Source: Nitrospirota bacterium (GTDB taxonomy: Bacteria; Nitrospirota; Thermodesulfovibrionia; Thermodesulfovibrionales; JdFR-85). From it: a DNA stretch of 15,437 bases. The stretch covers positions 1 through 15,437 of the forward strand of contig JAADHP010000151.1 of NCBI GenBank assembly GCA_013151785.1, in the 5' to 3' direction. The position numbers and the translations under genes are program-made. Positions 1 through 6,946 of the stretch are shown in pieces. Every line of letters starts with the position of its first letter. Positions within the stretch are counted from its first letter, which is position 1. The notes beneath the pieces are model-generated. The model saw nothing but the letters and a program-made list of their open reading frames with translations. It had not been told where the DNA came from and ran no database searches.

Positions 1-1211
1 CAGGAGACACGGCGTGGATGCTTGTATCCACAGCACTTGTGATGTTAATGACTCCGGGGCTTGCGCTTTTTTACGGCGGAATGGTGAGACGCAAGAATGT
101 ACTGAGCACAATTATGCACAGTTTTATTATTCTCTGTCTTATGAGTGTTATCTGGGTGCTCTGGGGATATACACTGGCCTTTGGCCCTGACATCGGGGGA
201 GTCATAGGCTCCCTTAAGTGGTTTGGCCTCACAGGGATAGTAGGTGAAAGTGCTCCCATGGCGCCCAATATCCCACATCTTGTATTCATGATGTTTCAGG
301 GCATGTTCGCAATAATCACGCCTGCCCTGATAACCGGTGCCTTTGCTGAGAGGATAAAGTTTTCAGCGGTAATTGCCTTTACAGTGCTCTGGGCAACCTT
401 TGTATATTCACCTGTAGCACATTGGGTATGGGGTGGTGGATGGATCGGTGCAAAGCTTGGAGCCCTTGATTTTGCCGGTGGAACGGTGGTTCATATCAAC
501 TCAGCAATTGCAGCCATTGTAGCTGCTGTAATTGTCGGAAAAAGAAAAGGCTATCCTGATGATGTAATCATGCCACACAACCTTACCCTCACCGTGCTCG
601 GAGCAGCACTCCTTTGGTTCGGATGGTTTGGCTTTAATGCAGGCAGTGCACTATCAGCAGGCTCTCTCGCCTCGCTGGCCTTTGTAACCACGAACACTGC
701 ATCTGCCTCTGCTGCCCTCGGATGGACGGCCATGGAATGGATGATTAAAAAGAAACCTACTGCACTGGGTGCAGTAAGCGGAGCTGTGGCAGGACTTGTG
801 GCAATTACACCTGCAGCAGGATATGTGAGTCCTGTTTTATCTATCATAATAGGCTTGTTTGCAGGGATAATCTGCTTTGCGGCAGTAGGTATGAAATCAA
901 AATTAGGATATGACGATTCTCTTGATGTGCTCGGCATTCACGGTGCAGGAGGAATATGGGGTGCACTTGCTACCGGACTTTTTGCCTCACTGGCAGTTAA
1001 TCCTGATGGCGCAAATGGCCTCTTTTTCGGAAATCCGGGGCTTTTCATAAAACAGTCCGTGGCTGTACTCGCAACAATTGGATACTCTCTTGTTGTATCT
1101 CTGATAATATTCAAGTTGATTGACTGGACAATAGGGCTCAGGGTCAAAGAGGAGGATGAGGTAACAGGTCTTGATCTCAGCCAGCATGGCGAGACAGGAT
1201 ACAACTTTTAA
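1..1211 (+). CDS. amtB: Ammonium transporter Amt/AmtB, 5' partial
   Basis: Inner-membrane ammonium channel. The reading frame is open to the left edge (first full codon at position 3, reading GDTAW before the first ATG at 18). Amt proteins carry this DTAWMLVS-type segment inside the mature protein, so the ATG at 18 is not the true start and only the N-terminus is missing. Counting from that ATG: TPGLALFYGGM at 12-22, the DFAGGTVVH segment with Asp151 and His159, and GIHGAGGIWG with His308. The two histidines correspond to the pore twin-His pair. The many hydrophobic stretches fit an 11-TM fold, and the tail ends with the usual HGE-Y element that contacts GlnK. nifA follows 56 bp downstream on the same strand. 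No glnK is visible, though it could lie upstream of the edge. Assignment is firm; the coupling to nitrogen fixation comes from context. Confidence 0.95.
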   Translation, partial: GDTAWMLVSTALVMLMTPGLALFYGGMVRRKNVLSTIMHSFIILCLMSVIWVLWGYTLAFGPDIGGVIGSLKWFGLTGIVGESAPMAPNIPHLVFMMFQGMFAIITPALITGAFAERIKFSAVIAFTVLWATFVYSPVAHWVWGGGWIGAKLGALDFAGGTVVHINSAIAAIVAAVIVGKRKGYPDDVIMPHNLTLTVLGAALLWFGWFGFNAGSALSAGSLASLAFVTTNTASASAALGWTAMEWMIKKKPTALGAVSGAVAGLVAITPAAGYVSPVLSIIIGLFAGIICFAAVGMKSKLGYDDSLDVLGIHGAGGIWGALATGLFASLAVNPDGANGLFFGNPGLFIKQSVAVLATIGYSLVVSLIIFKLIDWTIGLRVKEEDEVTGLDLSQHGETGYNF

Positions 1212-1267
1212 TCAGGGTTTTGTAAGAAGTCTCTATCCAGCCAGAAAAAAAGGATAATAAACTAATT

Positions 1268-2794
1268 ATGGAAAAAGAGAGTAAAAGCAAGGAGCTATTG
1301 GCACTGCTTGAGGTAAGCAGGGTACTCACAGAGTCCTTTGATCTTGAGAAAAATCTCACCTCTGCGATGAGGACACTGAGTGAGTTGCTCGAGATGCAGC
1401 GAGGCTGTGTATATCTCCTTGACCCTGTCTCAGGAGAATTAACGATAGTAGCTGCTCACGGGCTTAGTCATGACGAAATAAGAAAGGGCAAGTACCGGAT
1501 TGGCGAGGGCATTGTTGGCAGGGTAATTGAAACAGGCGAGCCCATGTTCGTGCCAGACATAGGTGATGAGCCAAAGTTTTTGAACAGAACCGGATCACGT
1601 CCTGATAAGGACGGAATATCCTTCCTGTGTATTCCTATTGAACTGAAAAGTGAGATGCTGGGTGTAATCAGTGTTGACAGAATCTATTCACGAGAGCACG
1701 GAGGTGTTGACGATGATATAAGGGTGCTGGGAATAGTTTCTTCACTGATTGCACAGTTTGTGGGGCTCTGGAGGATCTTCAGAGAGGCTGATACAGAACG
1801 TAAGGAACTGAGACGTCAACTAAAAGACCGGTTCAGTATTCCAAATCTTGTGGGTGAGTCTCAGAAATTCCAGTCAGTGCTCAAGATGGTTACCAAGGTC
1901 GCCAGCACGGATGCTACGGTTTTGCTACTTGGAGAAAGTGGTACCGGAAAAGAGCTTATTGCCAGAACCCTTCATTATCAGAGTCCACGTGCGAAGGGAC
2001 CCTTTGTAGCCGTCAACTGTGCTGCCCTTCCCGAGAATCTCATTGAAATGGAACTCTTTGGAGCTGAAAAAGGTGCGTTCACCGGAGCAACAGAGAGAAG
2101 AATAGGAAGGTTTGAAAGGGCAAAAGGTGGCACCATATTTCTTGATGAAATAGGTGAGCTTCCTTTATCGGTGCAGGCAAAGCTTCTGAGGGTGCTTCAG
2201 GAAAAGACCTTCGAACGCCTTGGCTCTGCGGATCCTATTAAGGTAGATGTCCGTATAATAGCTGCTACAAACAGGAATCTCCTGGATGAGGTGAGAACAG
2301 GAAAGTTCAGGGAAGACCTCTACTGGAGGCTCAATGTAGTATCAATAAGACTTCCGTCTCTCAGGGAACGTAAGGAGGATATTCCCCATCTTGTAACCTA
2401 TTATCTGAAAAGGTTCAACAGGAAATACAAAAAGAATATCAGAATTACAGATGAGGCAATGAAGGGACTTATGGAGTATTCGTGGCCTGGCAATATCAGA
2501 GAGCTGGCAAATACCCTTGAAAGAATGGTAATAATGGCAGAAGACGACCTGATCAGATATCATGATATTCACTGGAATTCCATTTACAGTAAAGACACTT
2601 ACGCCTCTGGCATGACATCTGCGGAAGAAAAAACACTGTCCTGTGAAGTTGAGGCTATCGAAAGAGAACGTATCATCAATGCCTTGAAAGAAAACAATTT
2701 CATACAGAGTCGTGCAGCCAGGGCACTGGGTATAACCCCCCGTCAGCTTGGGTACAGGATAAAGAAGTACGGGATAAAAATGAATACTCTATAA
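1268..2794 (+). CDS. nifA: NifA, sigma-54-dependent nif transcriptional activator
   Basis: Enhancer-binding protein that drives nif promoters with sigma-54 RNA polymerase. The 508 residues show: a GAF sensor domain (about 15-170); an AAA+ ATPase with Walker A GESGTGKE (222-229), the sigma-54 contact loop GAFTGA (269-274) and Walker B TIFLDEI (289-295); and a C-terminal Fis-type helix-turn-helix in which ARALGITPRQLGYRI matches the NifA recognition helix closely. This C-terminus separates it from NtrC and other regulators. Cysteines are few and scattered (residues 47, 121, 251 and one near 460). The clustered Cys motif of the rhizobial oxygen-sensing NifA class is absent, and no nifL is visible. 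The RBS is weak (AAGGA about 13 nt from the ATG), so translation may depend on the amtB message. The stop codon overlaps the convergent leuA-like gene. Confidence 0.94.
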   Translation: MEKESKSKELLALLEVSRVLTESFDLEKNLTSAMRTLSELLEMQRGCVYLLDPVSGELTIVAAHGLSHDEIRKGKYRIGEGIVGRVIETGEPMFVPDIGDEPKFLNRTGSRPDKDGISFLCIPIELKSEMLGVISVDRIYSREHGGVDDDIRVLGIVSSLIAQFVGLWRIFREADTERKELRRQLKDRFSIPNLVGESQKFQSVLKMVTKVASTDATVLLLGESGTGKELIARTLHYQSPRAKGPFVAVNCAALPENLIEMELFGAEKGAFTGATERRIGRFERAKGGTIFLDEIGELPLSVQAKLLRVLQEKTFERLGSADPIKVDVRIIAATNRNLLDEVRTGKFREDLYWRLNVVSIRLPSLRERKEDIPHLVTYYLKRFNRKYKKNIRITDEAMKGLMEYSWPGNIRELANTLERMVIMAEDDLIRYHDIHWNSIYSKDTYASGMTSAEEKTLSCEVEAIERERIINALKENNFIQSRAARALGITPRQLGYRIKKYGIKMNTL

Positions 2795-4096
2795 GTTGCT
2801 GGAGATATATCTTTCAGCTATTGTGCAGATCTTCTCAGGAGCTATCTCATGGCTTTCCGTGAGATGAATACTTTTCAGTTCTTTGATAATCCTCGAGCAG
2901 ATATCCTTGTGAAGCACAATGTTCTTGTATTTTTTTAAAACATAGGAGATCCCGCTGCCTCCCGACTGACTGTTGATGCCTATTATCTCCTCATCCTGAC
3001 GGCCGATATCAGAAGGGTCAATTATAAGATATGGGATATTCCAGAAGGGACTCCTCTCTGTTATTCTGAGGGTCTTTTTGATAGCATCCTGGTGAGAGCC
3101 TGCAAAGGTCTTGAAGACAAGTTCACCGGCATAGGGATGCCTTTCATGTACTCTGTATCCGGTACATTCCTCAACAGTAGCCTTTGTTGTCCTGATATCA
3201 GAAAGGTCAAGGCATGGATCAATACCTTCAGATAACAGATTAAGGGCAAGGGTTAAAATATCGGCATTACCAGCGCGTTCGCCAAAGCCAAAAAGGGTTC
3301 CTTCCACCCTCTCTGCACCTGCAAGAAGGGCAAGTTCTGTTGATGCTACGGCAGTGCCTCTGTCATTATGAGTGTGTATGCTGATTATTGCAGCGTCTCT
3401 GTTTTTAAGGTTTTTTATAAACCACTCAACCCTGTCAGCAAAGATATTAGGTGTTGATACTTCCATGGATGAGGGCAGATTCAAGATTATCTTATTATTA
3501 ACAGTTGCCTCCATTACAGTCACTACCTCTTCACAGATCTGTACTGCAAACTCAGGCTCTGTGAGAGAAAAGCTCTCAGGAGCAAAGAGAAACCTTATTT
3601 CGCTGCCACTCAATCTTCTTGTCTGTTTTTTCAAAAACTCTGCCCCTCTTTTTGCAAGCTCTATCATTTCTTGCCGGCTTTTTTTAAAGACCATCCTTCT
3701 CTGAACAGGTGAGGTGGGCAGATAAAAATTTATAATTGCCCTTTTCACACCCATCAGGGAATCTATGGTCCTTTTTATCAGGTCACTTCTTGTCTGGGTT
3801 ATAACCTGTATTGTTACGTCTTCGGGAATCAGGTTATTTTCTATCAGATGCCTTACAAATCTGTACTCAGACTCGCAGGATGAGGGGAAGGCAACCTCTA
3901 TCTCCTTAAAACCAATATCACAGAGAAGTTTGAATAATTTCAGTTTTCTATCCATTGACATGGACACAGGCAGTGATTGATTGCCATCCCGCAGGTCAAC
4001 ACTACACCAGATTGGAGCAGTGCTGATTCTTTTGTCGGGCCAGTTACGTTCTGGCATTTCCAATGATGCCACAGGTCTGTATTTTTTGTAATTCAT
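2789..4096 (-). CDS. leuA: LeuA type-2-like acyltransferase lacking the regulatory domain; candidate homocitrate synthase
   Basis: Member of the DRE-TIM metallolyase family, which condenses acetyl-CoA with a 2-oxo acid. The N-terminus (KKYRP, then PIWCSVDLRDGNQSL around 28-42), HTHNDRGT, LFGFGERAGN and SGSHQDAIKK match type-2 2-isopropylmalate synthase (the actinobacterial LeuA kind), not classical NifV. DLRDGNQ and H-x-H supply the expected catalytic and metal ligands. At 435 residues it stops soon after SQSGGSGISYVLKK; type-2 LeuA is usually above 550 residues because of a C-terminal leucine-binding dimer domain, which is missing here. It is the last gene of nifB-hesA-leuA, and its ATG overlaps the hesA stop by 4 nt. 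From position, and because nitrogenase cofactor needs homocitrate, I infer a NifV role. Plain isopropylmalate synthesis without feedback remains possible, as substrate cannot be read from sequence. Confidence 0.8.
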   Translation of the reverse strand: MNYKKYRPVASLEMPERNWPDKRISTAPIWCSVDLRDGNQSLPVSMSMDRKLKLFKLLCDIGFKEIEVAFPSSCESEYRFVRHLIENNLIPEDVTIQVITQTRSDLIKRTIDSLMGVKRAIINFYLPTSPVQRRMVFKKSRQEMIELAKRGAEFLKKQTRRLSGSEIRFLFAPESFSLTEPEFAVQICEEVVTVMEATVNNKIILNLPSSMEVSTPNIFADRVEWFIKNLKNRDAAIISIHTHNDRGTAVASTELALLAGAERVEGTLFGFGERAGNADILTLALNLLSEGIDPCLDLSDIRTTKATVEECTGYRVHERHPYAGELVFKTFAGSHQDAIKKTLRITERSPFWNIPYLIIDPSDIGRQDEEIIGINSQSGGSGISYVLKKYKNIVLHKDICSRIIKELKSIHLTESHEIAPEKICTIAERYISSNL

Positions 4097-4842
4097 TGCT
4101 GGCCTCTACAAAGCTTACAATCAGGGTCTTTATCTATTTTTACCTTCCTGAAATCCATGTCAAAGAGATTAAAAATGAGCATCTCTTTGAAAAGAGGGCG
4201 GCCATAGCCTGCAAGGAGTTTTATGGCTTCTGTTGCCATCATACAACCAAGAACTCCTGAAACCGCACCAAGTACAGGAAAGCCCAGTTCCTCCCATTCA
4301 GGGTTATCCTCCCGGAAAAGGCAGTCAAGACACGGGCCTCTTCCGGGAAGGACATTAAAGATATATCCTTCCATCCCGTTCATTGCGGCCTCTACCATGG
4401 GGATGTTGTGTTCGATACAGCCCCTGTTTAAAACCCTTCTTTCTGAAAAGTTCGGTCTGGCCGAAAGGGCGATGTCCACTCCGTTAAGAAAGCTATGGAT
4501 ATTTTCGTCAGTAAGCCTTTCATCAAAAATTTCCACCATCACCTGTGGATTAATCTCCTCGATAGTTCTCTTGGCCTGTACTACTCTGCTCCGACCAATC
4601 CAGTTCTGCCGCATCAGAATCTGGCGGTTCATGTTTGAAAGAGTCAACGTGCCTGAATGTACGAGTATTAACCTGCCTATGCCTGCCACAGCGAGATAGA
4701 GGGCTGCGGTTCCACCAAGTCCTCCAATGCCTGCAACAAGAGCGGTAGAAAGTTTTACTCTCTCCTGCTCCTTCAGGCCAAAGCCCTGCAACATCAATTG
4801 CCGTTTATATCTTAGCCTTTCCTCTTCTGTTAATATATCCAT
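4093..4842 (-). CDS. hesA: HesA/MoeB/ThiF-family adenylyltransferase
   Basis: E1-like ATP-binding protein of the ThiF/MoeB superfamily, 249 residues. Visible features are an N-terminal EERLRYKRQLML segment, the nucleotide-binding loop GIGGLGGTAALYLA (about 39-52), SNMNRQIL, and two CxxC pairs (CLDC and CKLC near the C-terminus) that would form a zinc site. The acidic residue usual in this fold before the SN-NRQ motif is replaced (LVHSGTLTLSN), and the DxxDN segment reads ALSARPNF. This fits a divergent nif-type HesA better than housekeeping MoeB, although the comparison is from memory. It lies 9 bp after nifB and overlaps the leuA-like gene by 4 nt (ATGA), so the three are probably co-translated. 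HesA proteins occur in many nif clusters with a suspected part in metal or cofactor supply; the exact reaction is unknown. Confidence 0.85.
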   Translation of the reverse strand: MDILTEEERLRYKRQLMLQGFGLKEQERVKLSTALVAGIGGLGGTAALYLAVAGIGRLILVHSGTLTLSNMNRQILMRQNWIGRSRVVQAKRTIEEINPQVMVEIFDERLTDENIHSFLNGVDIALSARPNFSERRVLNRGCIEHNIPMVEAAMNGMEGYIFNVLPGRGPCLDCLFREDNPEWEELGFPVLGAVSGVLGCMMATEAIKLLAGYGRPLFKEMLIFNLFDMDFRKVKIDKDPDCKLCRGQQ

Positions 4843-4851
4843 AACCCTTTC

Positions 4852-5745
4852 TTACACCACCATTTCACAGTATTCTTCTCCTATACGGGCCATCAGAGTC
4901 TCAAGCTCCATATCCAGTTCCTTCTCAAGTGTGCCGCATGCATCTGCCCTGCACTGACGGCAATGCGTCATCTGAGGCACATAAACCTCACATTCCTTTC
5001 GTTTCATGTTCAGCATTTCATGAGAGGGTCTCTTAAGGTTACTGAACTCACCCTGTGGAATAAGAGGAATGATATTATGAAGCGCCACGCCTCTTCTTCC
5101 GGCAAGCCATGCAATCATGGGGATTTCAGTATCATTAATACCAGGAATAAAAACACTGTTGATCTTGACCACCAATCCTTCGCTGATGGCCATCTTCAGG
5201 CCAAGCCACTGGTTATTAGTAATCCAGAAGGCTGCATCTTTTCCTTTATAAAGTCTGCCTCTGTAATAGGCCCAGGAATATATCTTCTCAGCCACTTCTG
5301 GCAGTACTGCATTGATGGTAATGGTGATGCTCTTTACCCCTGCCTTCAGCAGGTCGTTGAGCTTCTCTGGAAGCAGGAGCCCATTGGTTGAGATACAGAG
5401 TATAATATGGGGAAACTCCCTGTTTATTGTCCTTAAAACCTCATAGGTCTGCTCATTTGCAAGGGGGTCTCCTGGTCCGGCAATGCCTACAACACTCAGT
5501 TTTTCATTCCTTCTGATCATTGCCGAAACCCTCTCAACCGCTTCAGAGGGATTCAACACCCTGCTTGTTATACCTGGCCTGGATTCATTTGCACAATCGT
5601 ATTTTCTCACACAATACCTGCACTGTATATTGCATCGGGGTGCAACAGGAAGATGAATCCTGCCGAAGTTGTGATGCGCCTCCTCTGAAAAGCAGGGATG
5701 GCTGTCAATAATGTAGTTTTTCTGGTTACCAAGCGATGTCATCAT
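4852..5745 (-). CDS. nifB: NifB, radical SAM FeMo-cofactor core synthase (single-domain form)
   Basis: Radical SAM enzyme that fuses two [4Fe-4S] units, with carbide insertion, into NifB-co, the precursor of FeMo-co. The SAM cluster motif CNIQCRYC gives Cys38, Cys42 and Cys45. NifB hallmarks around it are HPCFS (Cys18), RKYDC-NESRPG (about 47-58), GIAGPGDPLAN and a C-terminal CRQCRADACG, which provides further cluster ligands. At 297 residues it has only the SAM domain and lacks the C-terminal NifX-like domain of many proteobacterial NifB proteins; a separate nifX is present in the neighbouring operon. Two ATGs in tandem (5745 and 5742) follow an AGAGG ribosome-binding site. It is the first gene of nifB-hesA-leuA, behind a 490-bp leader. 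Confidence 0.96.
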   Translation of the reverse strand: MMTSLGNQKNYIIDSHPCFSEEAHHNFGRIHLPVAPRCNIQCRYCVRKYDCANESRPGITSRVLNPSEAVERVSAMIRRNEKLSVVGIAGPGDPLANEQTYEVLRTINREFPHIILCISTNGLLLPEKLNDLLKAGVKSITITINAVLPEVAEKIYSWAYYRGRLYKGKDAAFWITNNQWLGLKMAISEGLVVKINSVFIPGINDTEIPMIAWLAGRRGVALHNIIPLIPQGEFSNLKRPSHEMLNMKRKECEVYVPQMTHCRQCRADACGTLEKELDMELETLMARIGEEYCEMVV

Positions 5746-5935
5746 AATAAACCTCTTTCTTCTTTTAAAATTTTGCTACACCTGCATCTTCTTTTTTATG
5801 TCCAATCACACCTGTCCAATATAAAATCCTAACAAGGCAGGGCACCTCATAAAAATAATGCAATCCACAGGATTACTCCCTGTACCAACCTGTATTCAAT
5901 TGCAGGGCAAGGTCAGGCACAGATGCTCCTTTGCA

Positions 5936-6086
5936 GAGGTGAAGAGGTGGTGAAGAAGCCCCGTGTAGCAATACCGACAGTGACTTACACCCACAACCTT
6001 ATGTATCATCTTAAGGCTGAAAATGCTGTGTCTTTTATAATTAAATCCTATTGCATCAATGGGATGATGAACCACCTCTTCACCTC
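5936..6086. repeat. 16-bp perfect inverted repeat flanking about 119 bp
   Basis: GAGGTGAAGAGGTGGT at 5936-5951 has its exact reverse complement at 6071-6086. With a 1-nt bulge the arms extend to CAG/CTG at the outer edges (5934 and 6089). The outer end of the right arm abuts the 64-bp repeat copy. The enclosed 119 bp includes the NifA-type site. This could be a long-loop hairpin or the remnant of a small mobile element; no transposase or target duplication was seen. Confidence 0.6.
5964..5979. promoter_or_regulatory. NifA upstream activating sequence (TGT-N10-ACA), nifB leader
   Basis: TGTAGCAATACCGACA is an exact match to the palindromic NifA consensus TGT-N10-ACA. It lies about 220 bp upstream of nifB, in a plausible enhancer position. 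The match has only six fixed bases, so chance occurrence in 490 bp is not negligible (roughly one in eight). No strong -24/-12 element accompanies it. Confidence 0.45.
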
Positions 6087-6087
6087 C

Positions 6088-6151
6088 TGTTTCAGAAGGA
6101 TTTTTCCATTTTCAAAGGTGTGGGCATTATTTTTCTTCGGCACCCTGCCTT
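6088..6151 (-). repeat. 64-bp dispersed repeat, copy A
   Basis: The minus-strand sequence matches 15361-15423 (plus strand) with about six differences in 64 bp, one of them a 1-nt indel. Shared blocks include CCGAAGAAAAATAA, CCCACACCTTTGAAAAT and ATCCTTCTGAAACA. The indel shifts all frames, so conservation at protein level is unlikely. The two copies are in inverted orientation and bracket the TRAP genes and the nifK-fdxB operon. Not recognised as a known repeat or RNA family. Confidence 0.75.
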
Positions 6152-6235
6152 TCTTTTTTTCTTATTAAATCTTTTGGACAGCAGTGATCTCCAATATCCA
6201 TATATAAGGATAAGAAAATATTGCTGAAAGCAGTG

Positions 6236-6514
6236 TTACATCTCCACATGTACATGACACCTCCTGGTGCAGACCCTTGCGCATGCACCACAACCAATAC
6301 AATCATCAGGATTTGCAACAGACATCACCTTGTTACCCATGTCATCACCATATTCATCTTCGCCTTCAAAGGGCTTGTCAATCAGTTCAAGGACTCCTCT
6401 TCCACATACCTTGTAACAACGCCCACAACCTATACATCTTTCAAAATCAATGGACTCCAGAAATTTGGGCGTCCAGGGCTTACCACCTCTTGTATAGCTT
6501 ACGATCCTATCCAT
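6236..6514 (-). CDS. fdxB: Nif-specific 2[4Fe-4S] ferredoxin (FdxB / ferredoxin III type)
   Basis: Small electron carrier of 92 residues. Two cluster motifs are visible: C27xxC30xxC33xxxC37 and C72xxC75xxC78xxxC82, with an extra Cys86. The N-terminal TRGGKPWTPKFLESID and the acidic spacer between the motifs are typical of nif-associated ferredoxin III. The residue after the last cysteine of each motif is Gly or Thr instead of the common Pro. It starts at an ATG 15 bp after nifI2 behind a good GGAGG site, and is the last gene of the nifK operon. Likely role: electron supply to NifB, NifEN or nitrogenase reductase; the partner cannot be told from sequence. Confidence 0.87.
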   Translation of the reverse strand: MDRIVSYTRGGKPWTPKFLESIDFERCIGCGRCYKVCGRGVLELIDKPFEGEDEYGDDMGNKVMSVANPDDCIGCGACARVCTRRCHVHVEM

Positions 6515-6529
6515 ATATCCTCCAAAAAA

Positions 6530-6946
6530 TTATGCTATAGCCTCACCATCATGTTCATCTGTTCTTATCCTTACGGCACCCACTATGGGTGATACAAATA
6601 TCTTTCCGTCTCCATGTTTGCCTGTCTGGTTAATCTTTATGATTGCCTTTACCAGCTTTGTCACAACGTCATCGGGCACCACAATAGTGAGCAGCTTTTT
6701 CGGCACATAAAGCACGGTCTTGGGCAGGGTATGCTCAAGGGCGTATGTGGAGGGAGTGGGCTTCAGTTTGGCTGCTGTACAGAAGCTTTCGGGCATCTCC
6801 GAATCCATCTCCGCACACATGTCACCCTTTTGCTTACCTCTTCCGTCAACACTCTGAATCGTCAATGAAGGATAGCCAAGCTCCTCAAGCACCCTTTTTG
6901 TCTCTGGAACCTTGTCCCTTCTTATGATTGCCGTGATCTCCTTCAT
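6530..6946 (-). CDS. nifI2: NifI2, nif-type PII regulatory protein
   Basis: PII-family protein of 138 residues. The N-terminus (MKEITAIIRRDKVPETKRVLEE, shown in part), the GRGKQKG stretch at about 35-41 and the C-terminal GDGKIFVSPIVGAVRIRT block are diagnostic of PII folds. The T-loop region is enlarged (about residues 41-80) and lacks the uridylylation tyrosine context of GlnB/GlnK; this marks the NifI2 branch. Cys44 and Cys56 lie in the loop. NifI1 and NifI2 form a complex that binds and inhibits NifDK when 2-oxoglutarate is low, giving ammonium switch-off. The start ATG overlaps the nifI1 stop as ATGA, implying translational coupling and balanced synthesis. Confidence 0.93.
   Translation of the reverse strand: MKEITAIIRRDKVPETKRVLEELGYPSLTIQSVDGRGKQKGDMCAEMDSEMPESFCTAAKLKPTPSTYALEHTLPKTVLYVPKKLLTIVVPDDVVTKLVKAIIKINQTGKHGDGKIFVSPIVGAVRIRTDEHDGEAIA

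Larger units (their letters stand above)
5746..6235. other. 490-bp gene-free leader between fdxB and nifB
   Basis: No convincing gene is present. The stretch holds a NifA-type TGT-N10-ACA site (5964-5979), a 16-bp inverted repeat with arms at 5936-5951 and 6071-6086, and a copy of a 64-bp repeat (6088-6151). A scan of the minus strand for GG-N10-GC found no good sigma-54 promoter ahead of nifB. Small open frames that cross the repeat are not conserved in frame with the second repeat copy. Downstream of the fdxB stop I see only a weak 5-bp stem (TATCC/GGATA) and no clear terminator, so read-through into nifB is possible. Confidence 0.6.

Noticed and set aside
18..1211. amtB as a complete gene starting at the ATG at 18
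   Set aside because: The frame is open to the left edge and the five codons before the ATG continue an Amt-like segment, so the true start lies outside the window.
5906..5921. Possible sigma-54 promoter for nifB (TGTGCC-N5-TTGC on the minus strand)
   Set aside because: The essential GG at -24 reads GT and three of six bases in that block differ; it also lies too close to the NifA-type site.
5923..6168. 81-residue plus-strand ORF through the 64-bp repeat, and a similar minus-strand ORF at the right edge
   Set aside because: The shared peptide arises from the repeat, but a 1-nt indel changes the frame around it, and neither ORF has a family match or good start context.
6127..6318. 63-residue minus-strand ORF overlapping the fdxB end
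   Set aside because: It overlaps fdxB in another frame and has no recognisable feature; a shadow frame.
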